Assembly (NCBI GenBank): GCA_021307315.1
Contig: JAJSPD010000018.1
Coordinates: 124,001-188,000, forward strand
Reading direction: 5' to 3'
From: Bisporella sp. PMI_857
Taxonomy: Eukaryota > Ascomycota > Leotiomycetes > Helotiales > Helotiaceae
DNA: 64,000 nucleotides
Position numbers and translations under genes: made by a program
Notes under the pieces: generated by a model
Database searches by the model: none
Told to the model about the DNA's origin: nothing
What the model saw: only the letters and a program-made list of their open reading frames with translations
Shown here: in pieces, positions 45,247 to 55,312 of the stretch
Layout: every line of letters starts with the position of its first letter
Numbering within the stretch: position 1 is the first letter of the stretch

Positions 45247-48026
45247 ATGACCTCCAATGCGGAAACCACTCACCAGGCAGATGAAGAATACTTCGACAAC
45301 ACTAGCAAACGTAATGCAAACAAATCAAGCAGCAAAGGAGGCAAGGTAGGGGCGGATGAGGAAGGCCCAGCGTAAGTCGAATACTGTACAGCTATATGAG
45401 TAACCTCAGACTGACACCATGATGCTAAGATGCCATTCATGTCGAAAGAAGAAAGCAAAATGCTCAAGGCGATCACCTTGCTCTCAATGTGTGAGGTTCA
45501 GTGAGTGCACGGTTAAGACCCATTGCCTTTTAGAGACACTGACATTCACAGATATAGAATGTGTTTATGATGACCGAAGAGGAAAGCCTGGACTACGTAC
45601 CGGTGCCGTGGAGAACCTGAATCAAAGAGTTGGTGAGTGAGGCCTTCAGTGTCACGTGGAGCATCAAATTTCTCGCATGATATTGATCTTAGCAAATGGA
45701 CTTCGCTAAGGCCTACTACTTTAGTGGCATTGGAAAACATGTTTCTGGGACAAGGTATATTGTGGCAACAAGTCTGGCGTTGCCTCAATGCTATTCAAGG
45801 ACCAGTGCAGACATCAAACGTCGCAGAAGCCCATCAAGTAATTGGGGACAATGACCTGGTGGAATCTATCAGCCGTTTGAAGTCTACATTATCAAGCCTT
45901 CCATTGGACTTGGATCTTGAGGCACCAGATACCGAATCAAATCGGCCAATAAAGCGACGGCGTCGAAACAGCAACACAGAAGAAGAGTTTCTACAGGACA
46001 TACCTCCCATCCGGAGTGAGATGGAAAATGACTTGCCTCCCGATGATTTGATTGACTCCCTGGTTGAAATATATTTCGCAAACATCCATCCATGGATACC
46101 CATTCTCCATGTTAGACAGTTTCGCGAAAAGAAAGCTAATCCGGCCTTACGCCCCAAACTAACTACTATATTCCATGCTATAGTTTCCCTGTGTGTCCGA
46201 TTCTCATATGACCCAAGACTAGAAAATTCAGAAGTAAGAACAAGATTTTCCAAGAAAAGCAGAGAAAAGGTTATTTTACAGAGCATGGAATCTTTCTCTG
46301 TCGAAAACCTTCAAGCTCTCATAATCTGTGCATTTGATACGGTAGAGCTTCCTTCCCTCTTGGCCTTTAGAGAAACTCGCTAAATTCAATAGATTGGTAG
46401 TGGAAGAGGACCATCAGCTTGGTCTATGGTTGGAAGCATGACTAGAACAGTTGAACAGTTGCAGCTCAGCATTGAGGATGAGGACCAACGCCAACCGGCG
46501 GAGATTCTCATCAAGCGAATGGCTTTCCTCCCTCCGGCTAAAAGCTGGACTGAAAGAGAAGAGCGTCGGCGCGTATTCTGGAACATCTTCTTGATGGACC
46601 GGTTTTGCAGTATTGCTACAGGATGGAACTTCTCGCTGACTAGTGCTGACGTTAAACGACGACTGCCTTGCGAAGGTGCATTGTGGGAAGAAGGAAAACC
46701 GCTTGAAGTTCCTACTCCGTACTTCGGTGTTGGAGACAAATCAACCGAAGGCGTCTTGCCAACCAACCGGCCCGAGTCACAAGATCAAGCCTCAATTGGA
46801 GGGTTTGCATATTGTATCGAGGCATCTGAGAGCTTGAGCTTAGTTACAACTTTCTTTCTTAGGCACGCTGTCAATGTTTCCAACATGCAAGATGTTCAGA
46901 TGTGGTTAATGAGGTTCAAAGAACTTGATTTAAGGCTTGTGCAGTAAGAAAACTTCTCAAGATCAAGCATCTCATTTGACTGATTTTGTTTTATAGATGG
47001 AAAATATTTCTTCCTGAAAAATGGCGAGAAGCCTGCGCGCTGAACGCCGACGGAAGGCTCGATCCAAACCTAACCCTAGCCCACATAACTCACAATACTG
47101 CAGTAGGGCTTCTGCACCAAGGGATTGCGTATCCGTCAGCAGAGTGGCAAGCAAGTCGTATTCGTCTCCCATCCCTATCCAGCGCCGAGACTTGTTTAGC
47201 AGCGGCAACGGAAGTAGCGGTCATTGCCGAAAAGTACCTTGAAGGCTCTACATCACTAACAAATCCGCAATTTGCATTCTGTCTCTTCATAAGCGGACGG
47301 ATGCTCCTAGCGCATGCATCTCATTATAATGTTGCATTGCCACAGGAGTTTGACTCCTTAATACGAAGCCTTGAAGAAATTTCAAGACGATGGAATGGTC
47401 CACACGTGCAGGATAATTCGGAGAGCAGAACAGAAAACCTTGCTTCCAAGTTCGCTGGGAGATTAGTACAAGCACGAGAGCAAGGCCCACACTCGTTGGA
47501 TATTCGGGAAGCTGCCTACTCCGACGAACAGGCAAGCGCTTCTAGACATGATGGCCTTAATCCGGCTCAGGGCAGGACGCCACAGTTTCACACCCAACAT
47601 TTTGGCTCCAGTCCTGTGAACAATTTGCGTTCCAGCCCTGAGCTCAGAAACAACAAAGCGCCAGAAGCTTTCCCACAAAATCCAGGACAGGCAGGCTCTG
47701 ATCAATTCGTCGTGGCGGAACAAGAAGGATCGCCTGACAGCATTACGCTTGCGTTTCCCCCACTGCCTCTAGCATTTCAGCCTCACTGTGCAAGCGCAAC
47801 TCATACAACAATGCCTTCTCCTTCAGTTATGAACATGCAGCAACAAAACTTATATTATGGGCAACCAGCAGAAACGGGCTTTCCAGCAAGCAATTTTCCA
47901 GATAACTACGGCGTCTCTGGTGGTGGGTTGGATGACCTGAATCAATTAAACTCTTTCTTCGAATATTCGTTTCTACCTACTCAGCGAATTAGCATGTTTT
48001 CTGGGCAGCAGGATAGAGAAGTCTAA
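45247..48026 (+). CDS. Zn2Cys6 transcription factor of the carbohydrate island
   Basis: Predicted 824-residue regulator. Exon 1 codes a polar leader. The Zn2Cys6 cluster is assembled over three exons: CHSCRKKKAKCSRRSPCSQC then VRFNIEC (spacing 2-6-5-2-6), followed by a short leucine-heptad linker (VENLNQRVVALENMFLG). The middle homology region is clear: LVEIYFANIHPWIPILH, then ICAFDTIGSGRGPSAWSMVG, and EERRRVFWNIFLMDRFCSI. The C-terminal 250 residues are S/Q/P-rich. Exons: 45247-45371, 45430-45500, 45552-45632, 45725-46341, 46393-46943 and 46997-48026; all phases close. The second intron (45501-45551) is copy B of the introner-like element and lies inside the DNA-binding domain. Retention would disrupt cluster spacing without breaking the frame. 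Position between a lyase and GH88/MFS suggests a pathway-specific activator. Confidence 0.9.
45501..45551 (+). repeat. Introner-like 51-bp intron, copy B
   Basis: Same length and orientation as 43952-44002, differing at positions 26, 38 and 44 of the element. It is phase 1 here as well. Removing it restores the sixth cysteine spacing of the Zn2Cys6 cluster, which shows it is normally spliced. Confidence 0.88.
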
Positions 48027-48313
48027 CAAGTCAAAGGTCATTTGATTTTGCCATTTTGTCGATGGAAACTGCTTTTATTTACGCACAGAGTTTTGCATCT
48101 CCGTGGGACCTCTAATCTTTGGTTAATGCTATACACCACGGCACAGGTTTATATCGTTGCCCGAAAAAAATTTACAAATACTTGTACTTCTCCCAAACAA
48201 TTCTAATCCAAGCTCGTATGTCCTTGAATAGTGGGGAACGCAGAAGATCTATTCAATTTTCTATAAAGTTCTACCCAAGAAAAGGCAGCTCAGGCCGGCG
48301 GACCAGATGCTCT

Positions 48314-50119
48314 CTAACTACCTTCAAGAACAATGGTCGGTCCAAATCCCATGTCCAATAATTTATTACCCACAAGCAAGAAGTAATAATCTGCATAAAC
48401 CAACCCGTGATTAGCCCATCTTCGTGGGGCAAACTCATAATTGTTGATCGTAGCACCAACCAAGATTGTCTCGGCACCTCCACTCATGTCCACCTCCAAT
48501 TCGCCAGCTTCAGAAGAAACCCCGTGCTCAACCGAGGGGATCTCTATTGGTGTGCTCTGGAACTTCGCAGGAGGACTCATGTTCGTGGAACATACCGCAC
48601 CAAGCAAGTGCAAAGCCTTTTGTAAATACTGAGACTGCTCGCCACCAGCTACCAGCGCCTCATGTAAGAGCAGTAATCCATAACATGCTATAACAGCAGC
48701 ACTCGTATCAGTTGGCGTATCCGCAGAGAACGGGGCAGAAAAATCCCATGGTGGAATTCCGCTCGATGGCAGATGCTCGAGGAAGTAATTTGCACAGCTG
48801 CGAGCAGTACCCAAGAAAGATACATCATTCGTCCATGTATATGTCTGAACAAATCCAAGAATTGCCCATGCTTGACCCCTCGACCAGCAGGAGTCATCTG
48901 AGTAGCCCTGGTTGGTCATCTTTGCTTTGACAGCGCCGCTGCTTTGGTCGAAATTTACAACGTGGAAGGTCGATGAATCGGATCTTATGTGGTGCTGTTG
49001 GGTAGTTTTTGCGTGAGCAATGGCAATGTCGCGGAGTCGAGGATCACGAAGCTCTGCTGCTGCCCAGAAGAGAAGATCAAGATTGAGCATATTATCCTAA
49101 TCGAGAGTTATCAGTAAATCGCCATTCAAAGAACACTTTCGCCGACACTGCTTGGTAAAGTCTCTCCATAAAGAGGTTGGCTTGATAAACTAACTCACTA
49201 TAATAACCAAAAAGTCTAAGTTAGGATCCAGAAATGAATATCTCTTCGTGACGCAGGTATCCCACGACCTCAGACATTGTGTTACGGGATTATAGCGTGT
49301 GGCGAGAGTCCTGGCTGCAGCGATTAGAGTTTCGTAGGACTTTTGATCATGGTCAAGATCCCAGGCTTTTCGAGCCCATGGTGAGATCATGAAGCTCAGA
49401 TCGTGTGTAGTAGTAAGTAAGGAGTTTCGATGCAAGTTCAATGTCCACCAACGGCAGGCGTATCTGAAGAGAGTTAGAGAGTCAGCCTTCAAATTCCTTT
49501 GAACATATAGAGGGTTTCGGAGAAACTCACTCAAGTTGAAAAGGATGTGGAGCAGGAGGCAGACCAGAGTTTGGCAAAGGTGGAACAAACTGAGGATACC
49601 TCCTCTGACGCTCCAAGAGCAGGTAGAGAGAGCCCGGGAAGAACCCAGAAGTCCAGAAATCTGACTCCCGATACACATATGACGTTCCACCTGGTTTTGT
49701 ATATTCTGGATATAAAGTTGGAGGAGCTGACTATATATCTCCACTTAGTGTCCTTTTGTATCCCAAAAAAAAAAAAAACAATCACAAACCCACCTTGCTG
49801 AGCGCTCTTTGTGCTATACCCCATACCTTAGATATTGTTGATTCAGAATATAGTGGTTTCAAGTGCTTCAATGTTAGAGATAACCCTGAGGTATCCGACG
49901 TAGGTGGTGGAACAATTCCATTTGTTTTAGGAGCTGGAGAGTCCGGTATAGATTTAAAAGATTTCTTTGACTTGTCAGTTCTATTTGTGCGAAATTTAGT
50001 CTATGACCGTTTTCACAACTCACCAATGATCCATTATCTGGGGTAGATTTGAGCAAAGTCCTTCGTTGGCTCTCAAGTGGTGAGATCGCTCTCTTCTGGG
50101 GAATCATTTGGGTTGCCAT
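48314..50119 (-). CDS. Unsaturated glucuronyl hydrolase, GH88
   Basis: Predicted 506-residue (alpha/alpha)6-barrel enzyme that removes unsaturated uronic acid from the non-reducing end of oligosaccharides made by polysaccharide lyases. Visible family pieces are YRESDFWTSGFFPGSLYLLL, ARKAWDLDHD, VIIDNMLNLDLLFWAA (catalytic Asp of the DNMLNL motif), GYSDDSCWSRGQAWAI (second catalytic Asp region) and PWDFSAP. Exons on the minus strand: 50024-50119, 49794-49970, 49531-49730, 49199-49463 and 48314-49096; phases close at each junction. The intron 49731-49793 includes a run of 15 T on the coding strand. There is no clear signal peptide, so it may act inside the cell on imported oligomers. Faces away from the MFS transporter. 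Downstream partner of the lyase-like genes. Confidence 0.92.
49764..49778. repeat. Homopolymer A15 inside GH88 intron
   Basis: Fifteen A on the plus strand. On the coding strand it is a T tract in the intron of the GH88 gene, between the donor and the acceptor. Confidence 0.9.
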
Positions 50120-50767
50120 CTTTGTTCTTTTCTTCTCTATTGCCAGTATGAAGAACACACCCAGGTAATTAATGGACAGCGCAGTATCATCAAGGATTTC
50201 AAATCATCGATTGAGTACAGATCGGCCAAGGTCTTCTCTTTTGGAACTTGGTGCTAGCTCGCCTTCAAGTAACCGGCTAACCTTTAAGCAAGGCTGCCAA
50301 TTTTTGTCAGTAGCGCCTCATCTCTATCCATTATACCGGGTGTTTAAAGTATCTGGATATTCCATATCTGTATTATCATTAATCGTTTGTTACCAAAGAG
50401 GAAAGAGTGTAACTGTGACCGGGAGGCGGGAGAAGTATCGGAAATGGTCCCGAAGGAGAGAAAACTGGGCCCCCACCCCGCGTCTTAGACCACTTCCGCC
50501 AACCTCTAAATCCCAAAGGCTCGAGAAGTCGGGTCTTGAACACGGGAAAACTATGTTCAATATCCCCGGTGGAGCATCATGTTCACATGGTTCGACTAGT
50601 TCACGCGGGCCGATATTCAAGTCTCCCTTTTCCCCCAAACATCTGGCAGCAAATGTACAGGCCACTGCTCGGATCGACTATATATTCTACGGCTTAAGAC
50701 TACGAAATTCTAACTAAGGCCGGTTAAATTTCAGGATAGGAAGATCGACCTTGAAACTTTTGACAAG
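50120..50767. promoter_or_regulatory. Divergent promoter of GH88 and MFS transporter
   Basis: The 648-bp interval between opposite starts. A CGG pair (CCGGGAGGCGG near 50418-50428) could be a Zn2Cys6 target, but this is not proven. A 181-codon plus-strand frame here has no domain and is not called. Confidence 0.4.
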
Positions 50768-52759
50768 ATGACTAACCTGGAAACCCCCTCCAAAGTGGAA
50801 GTTCGTCACGACGATGACATTGCACCTTACGCTACTCCGATTCCACAGAACCGTGGGGATAGGGATGCGGAGGTTTGTTTCAGAGATCTCGCAACTGTGT
50901 AATAGAAGGCTAATATCTTTCAGACAGCAGCATATGTCGGAGAGTCAGCAGTATTCGTCGACGATGAGACAAGCAAGAAGCTATTCTGGACAGTCAACAA
51001 ACGTATTCTAGCATGTATGCTGGGAACTTACTTTTGCCAGTCCCTAGACAAGGGGACTCTTGGATTTGCTTCAATTATGGGCATCAGAACGGATGCACAC
51101 CTTCATGGACAACAGTACAGGTATTAAACCTTTGGAGAGAAAACCCTAACAGTTCACCGCTTTAACATCTGCGGCAGTTGGCTTGGCACAATCTTATATA
51201 TGGGAGTGCTTGTCGGGGAATATCCAACAAATCTCCTCCTTCAAAAGTTCCCCGTCGCCAAATACCTCGCCACCAATGTCTTCCTCTGGGGCATTGTCAT
51301 TGCGTGCTCAGCAGCCGCTAAAAATTTCAGGGCCCTCATGGTCGTTCGATTCTTGCTTGGTTTATTTGAATCATGCGTTCAGCCTGCTTTCATTATCATG
51401 TAAGGATTTCACACCCGTACATTTGGACTTATCTGACAGATCCCAGGACCTCTATGTGGGTAAGTTTGCGAGGAGCTCGTCACTCTGATATCAAGCCTAA
51501 TGCTAAGCTTAACGATGTAGTACACTAAGCGAGAACAAGCTGTTTTGACTTCCCTTTGGTTTTGCATGACAGGAGTCCAGCTTATGGTATAGTGCCCCTC
51601 CTATTGATATTTGACGAATCCGGTCTAATATATGTGTGACATTAGGTTGGTGGTATCATTGCCTGGGGAGCAAGCCATTACGTTGGACATACTATCTATT
51701 CCTGGCAGCTCCTCTTTTTGGTCCTTGGCATTTTGACCTGCGTATGGGGGCTCTTCATCGGCTGGTGGTTGCCCGATTCCCCTATGAAAGCGAAATGCTT
51801 CAGCGAAGACCAGAAACGACTCATGATCGAACGAGTCCGCGCCAACGAGACAGGTATTCAGAACAAGACCTACAAACGTTATCAAATGGTAGAAGCTGTC
51901 AAAGATCCTGTCATCTGGTGCTACGTCATGTTGCAGATCACTTCTACGCTGGTTATTGGTGGTCTAGGAGTATTTTCGAATATTATAATCTCTTCCTTTG
52001 GGTTTAGTCTGTTACAGACTCAGTTGCTTAACATCGCTCAGGGTGGTGTTACAATCTTGGTTATGGTCGGTGGTGCAACACTTGCTCAAACAACAGGGCA
52101 GACAGTCTGGGTCATGCATGTGAGACTTCCTCTTCTTGATTACGAAATACTAGCTGACACATAATATAGACATGGACAATGTGAGCTTCTTCCTGATTTG
52201 ATACTAAGGCTATCTCTAACTTCCATTCCAGTCCTCCAATAATTGGAACAGCAATAATTTACTCTATTCGTCCGACACACAGTACTCGCGTTGGCCTTCT
52301 CGTCGCATTCTACTGCACCCAATTTTTTCTCGCCCAAGGAAACTTGGTCTTCTCTCTGATATCTCGCAATGTCGCTGGCCAAACCAAGAAATCTACCACA
52401 CTTGCTATGACATTCATTGGCTGGGCTGCAGGAAACATGACGGCACCTCAGGTATGCACTACTCGTCTCGCCTTGTCTTGGCCAATTATTTCTAATCCAC
52501 TTTCCAGATCTTCCAGCAGGGTGATGCGCCACGCTATCGGAAAGGCTTCACTGCCCATTTCTGCCTCTATGTTCTTTTTAACATCTTCCTCGTCATTCTT
52601 AGAGTACTTTTGACCAGGCGGAATACAGCAAAGCGGGTTGCGGTAGCGAATGCTCTAGCCATAGAGGTGGCACAACAGAGTGATGAGAAGATTACTCATT
52701 CACACGCATTCGAAGACTTGACGGACAAGGAAAATCCGGATTTCAGATACGTAGTGTAG
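50768..52759 (+). CDS. MFS transporter, anion:cation symporter (allantoate permease/Dal5-type)
   Basis: Predicted 519-residue, 12-TM transporter. Visible are LACMLGTYFCQSLDKGTLGF (first helix), WLGTILYMGVLVGEYPTNLLLQKFPVAKYL and VVRFLLGLFESCVQPAF, all typical of the ACS family of fungal organic anion, vitamin and sugar-acid carriers. Long cytosolic loop between helices 6 and 7 (LPDSPMKAKCFSEDQKRLMI). Exons: 50768-50872, 50924-51120, 51178-51399, 51447-51459, 51521-51586, 51646-52119, 52170-52180, 52232-52451 and 52508-52759. Two are microexons of 13 and 11 bp; both are needed to keep frame and restore conserved residues (MTSMWYTKREQA; MHTWTIPPIIG). Divergent from GH88, it is a good candidate importer of uronic-acid-containing products. 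Confidence 0.92.
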
Positions 52760-54215
52760 TGGATCATGTTACTCCAGACCCAAAGCAAATTCATCTGGAG
52801 CTGACCCATTATGCTATTCGAACTTTGTCTCTAATTGAAAAGTCTGTCGGCGCGAACGGGGACTTCCTGAAGTCATATGTTTCCATATATCAAGCATAGC
52901 TTGTTCAGTTTAATAGAAATGATCTGACTTTTGGAATTTATGGTGTCCCCCGAAGAAATATATCTCAGGTCCCTTGTGGAATGTTCAGCAAATGAAGCAG
53001 CGGCGAGCTTGAATTCGGCTCTCCAATAGTCCAGATTCGCTTGAGATGTTACCCCTACCAGGTTTATCTAATGTGAAAGCGATTGTAGGAAGTTGGTCTT
53101 TTGCAGAGTTCCTGGATGAAAGACGATCAAAACCACCCCGTAGCAGTTGATGAACTTGAATCGGCTTTGGCATTTTGTTTATGTAGATCCAGGCTTGTCG
53201 GTAGAAAGGAAGAGCAGGATCTTAATATTGGTGAATGTGCGAAAGACAATGGTGTCTGTAGTTTAAAGGCTTCACATCCAGGGAGTATCGGATATATGGG
53301 AAGGCTATCGATAGACGCTTTGCACCTCATCGGAGAGTTCTGTAGAGCCTTGTGAATTACAGGGATTTCCATGAGGAAAGAGCCCTTACACAGGTAGGTG
53401 CAGCTTAGGGTGTGGATGACAGGCAGTTTCATTGAAGCTTCGAAGATTATCTTTCTAAGCGACAAAGTGGTAAACTACTGGTATGTTGAAGTATAGTGCA
53501 TTATACTTTCCGCGAGCCAAAATGGTTTGAATTGCTAGTCCTTAATTCACGCATTTATAATGCACGTTTTAGGAACGAGTTGTGCAGGTGAGATACGTGA
53601 ATGATGGAAAGTGAGATCTTGCAAAATTTGAATAAGCATCGCATCCTACGAGTTGGACTCTTTCTATCACGCAAAGGTCGCGCCATTCTGGAATGATTCC
53701 ATGATCTGATCTTCACGCCTCAGGTAGTCGTTGCACCTCAAACTTTGCGATATTTACTAGTCATCGCATGAACTTCCAAGAACGCGTTTAGCAAGCTGCA
53801 TTAGATCCTCAGCTGAGAAGTTATTCCCAATCGCCGTGACCTGTTTATCATGGTAAACCCTACAGCGATATCCCTAAATTGAATGTTCGTGAGCTTAGTT
53901 TTCACTAACTGCTGCTGTCCATGCTGCTAAGCGATCAGATGCACTTGGAAATTAGTTGCCCTGGTTCTTGTAGCAGTGCTTCCGTCTGACTATACTTCTT
54001 CGATTACGACACGCAATTTCCCTTGCATCTTTTCATTCCATCGAACTGCTTGATCTATCGTTGCTAGTTCTCACGTGTACTTAGGGTCTAGGAATAACAG
54101 AGAATGCAGACGTGACGACGGCAAACATTGCGCCTTACGGCCATACGACAACTACTTGAAACAATCTTATAGAGTAAGATATTCTTATTAAGTGGAATTT
54201 GCTTACGATGCTTGA
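52760..54215. other. Intergenic with weak coding-like fragments
   Basis: About 1.45 kb. Open frames on both strands around 52985-53465 look mildly protein-like, but overlap and cannot be joined or recognised. The rest shows nothing. Confidence 0.45.
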
Positions 54216-54938
54216 TCAATATCTAAATCTCATCTGCACCTCTCCTTTTCTCGGATTCAGCCCGAAGTTCTCTACCAGCTGGGTGTGGTCCTTATAGCAG
54301 AGCACTCCGTCGACCCACATCTCCCCACCCACCTTATTATGCATATCCTGGAGTATATCGTCGACTCTGCCAGCATCCAGCAGCATCACCTGTAGCCAGT
54401 TGTGCTTTCCCCAATGACAAAAGCGTGGCCAGCCAGTCATAATCCGCAGGGTATCACTCGGGCGCATATCCGGATTGTACAATCGCCCATCGTAGATGCG
54501 CCCACGCCGCAGGTCAAGTTCCTGGTGAAACTCTGCGACGTTACGAGGTCTTTCCCAGTTAGCTGTGAATGTGATGGTCCGTAAGTCTGGCCAGCTCGCG
54601 AACGCTTTCACGCCACCATCTGCCCACTCCAACTCATCCCGGTCTAATAACTCTAATGACATCCTGATATGCTCGATTCCTTGAAGTCTTGGAGCAGATA
54701 TGCTTTGGAGAGCCTGGAATAGTTGTGTTACTGGCCGGACTGTGAGCCTGTTATGCTGCCATATAATCGCTTTGCACTCCTTCTGCATCTGCCTGCAAAC
54801 CCGAAGTACCGACAATGAGCGAGCTACATCGACCGTCCATGGCGAGAGAGATACCTTGCCTGAAGACCCCGCCAATACGAATGTGTATATCTGGTCTCGG
54901 ATCTCTCGTGGGAAAACTTCTAAGAATGAGAGGGCCAT
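54216..54938 (-). CDS. 2EXR-domain (F-box-like) hypothetical protein
   Basis: Predicted 240-residue single-exon protein of a large, poorly understood fungal family. The N-terminal FLEVFPREIRDQIYTFVLAG is the 2EXR/F-box-like start motif, followed by LSVLRVCRQMQKECKAIIWQ, where related proteins have a conserved hydrophobic-Cys-Arg-Q pattern. Then come WPDLRTITFTANW strands and a charged C-terminus. The start chosen is ATG 54938 (MALSFLEVFP), which puts the domain at the N-terminus. An upstream in-frame ATG at 55010 would add 24 residues. No membrane helix or signal. The molecular role of the family is not established. Confidence 0.75.
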   Translation of the reverse strand: MALSFLEVFPREIRDQIYTFVLAGSSGKVSLSPWTVDVARSLSVLRVCRQMQKECKAIIWQHNRLTVRPVTQLFQALQSISAPRLQGIEHIRMSLELLDRDELEWADGGVKAFASWPDLRTITFTANWERPRNVAEFHQELDLRRGRIYDGRLYNPDMRPSDTLRIMTGWPRFCHWGKHNWLQVMLLDAGRVDDILQDMHNKVGGEMWVDGVLCYKDHTQLVENFGLNPRKGEVQMRFRY

Positions 54939-55312
54939 GGATATTCTTAGATGAGGAATGTGGTGCGATATGTAGGCGGCATTCGACGAGTTGCCGGGAC
55001 AGTTCCCCACAGGCCACCCTCCCCTCCGTATTACTGAGCTGCTTCAAAACCTGCGGCAAGATTGTTCAGTGAAAGAGAGGCGACTTTTGAAGGCAGCATG
55101 CATTGATGAAATAGGGTTGAGAATAATTACATAATCAGGAAATTGGTGGGGCAGTCAGATATTCACTTTACGCGAAAAAGCGCGTCTCGAAACCAATTTC
55201 CCAGCCTCGCGGGTTTGAGGTCAAAGCTATATTGACGAGAATTGCCCTCCCACTTCCATCATCCAAATTTCAAATTTCGACACTGGCTCCTACCTAACAA
55301 AATACTTCAATC
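54939..55312. promoter_or_regulatory. Divergent promoter of 2EXR gene and Cdt1-like gene
   Basis: 374 bp between opposite starts. A GCGCGTC near 55180-55190 resembles an MCB-type cell-cycle element, which would suit a replication gene; this is only a suggestion. Confidence 0.3.

Noticed and set aside
50172..50717. 181-codon plus-strand open frame
   Set aside because: Lies in the promoter between GH88 and the MFS transporter, is low in recognisable protein features, and has no conserved motif.
53101..53465. Overlapping open frames on both strands
   Set aside because: Neither strand gives a recognisable or splice-consistent protein.
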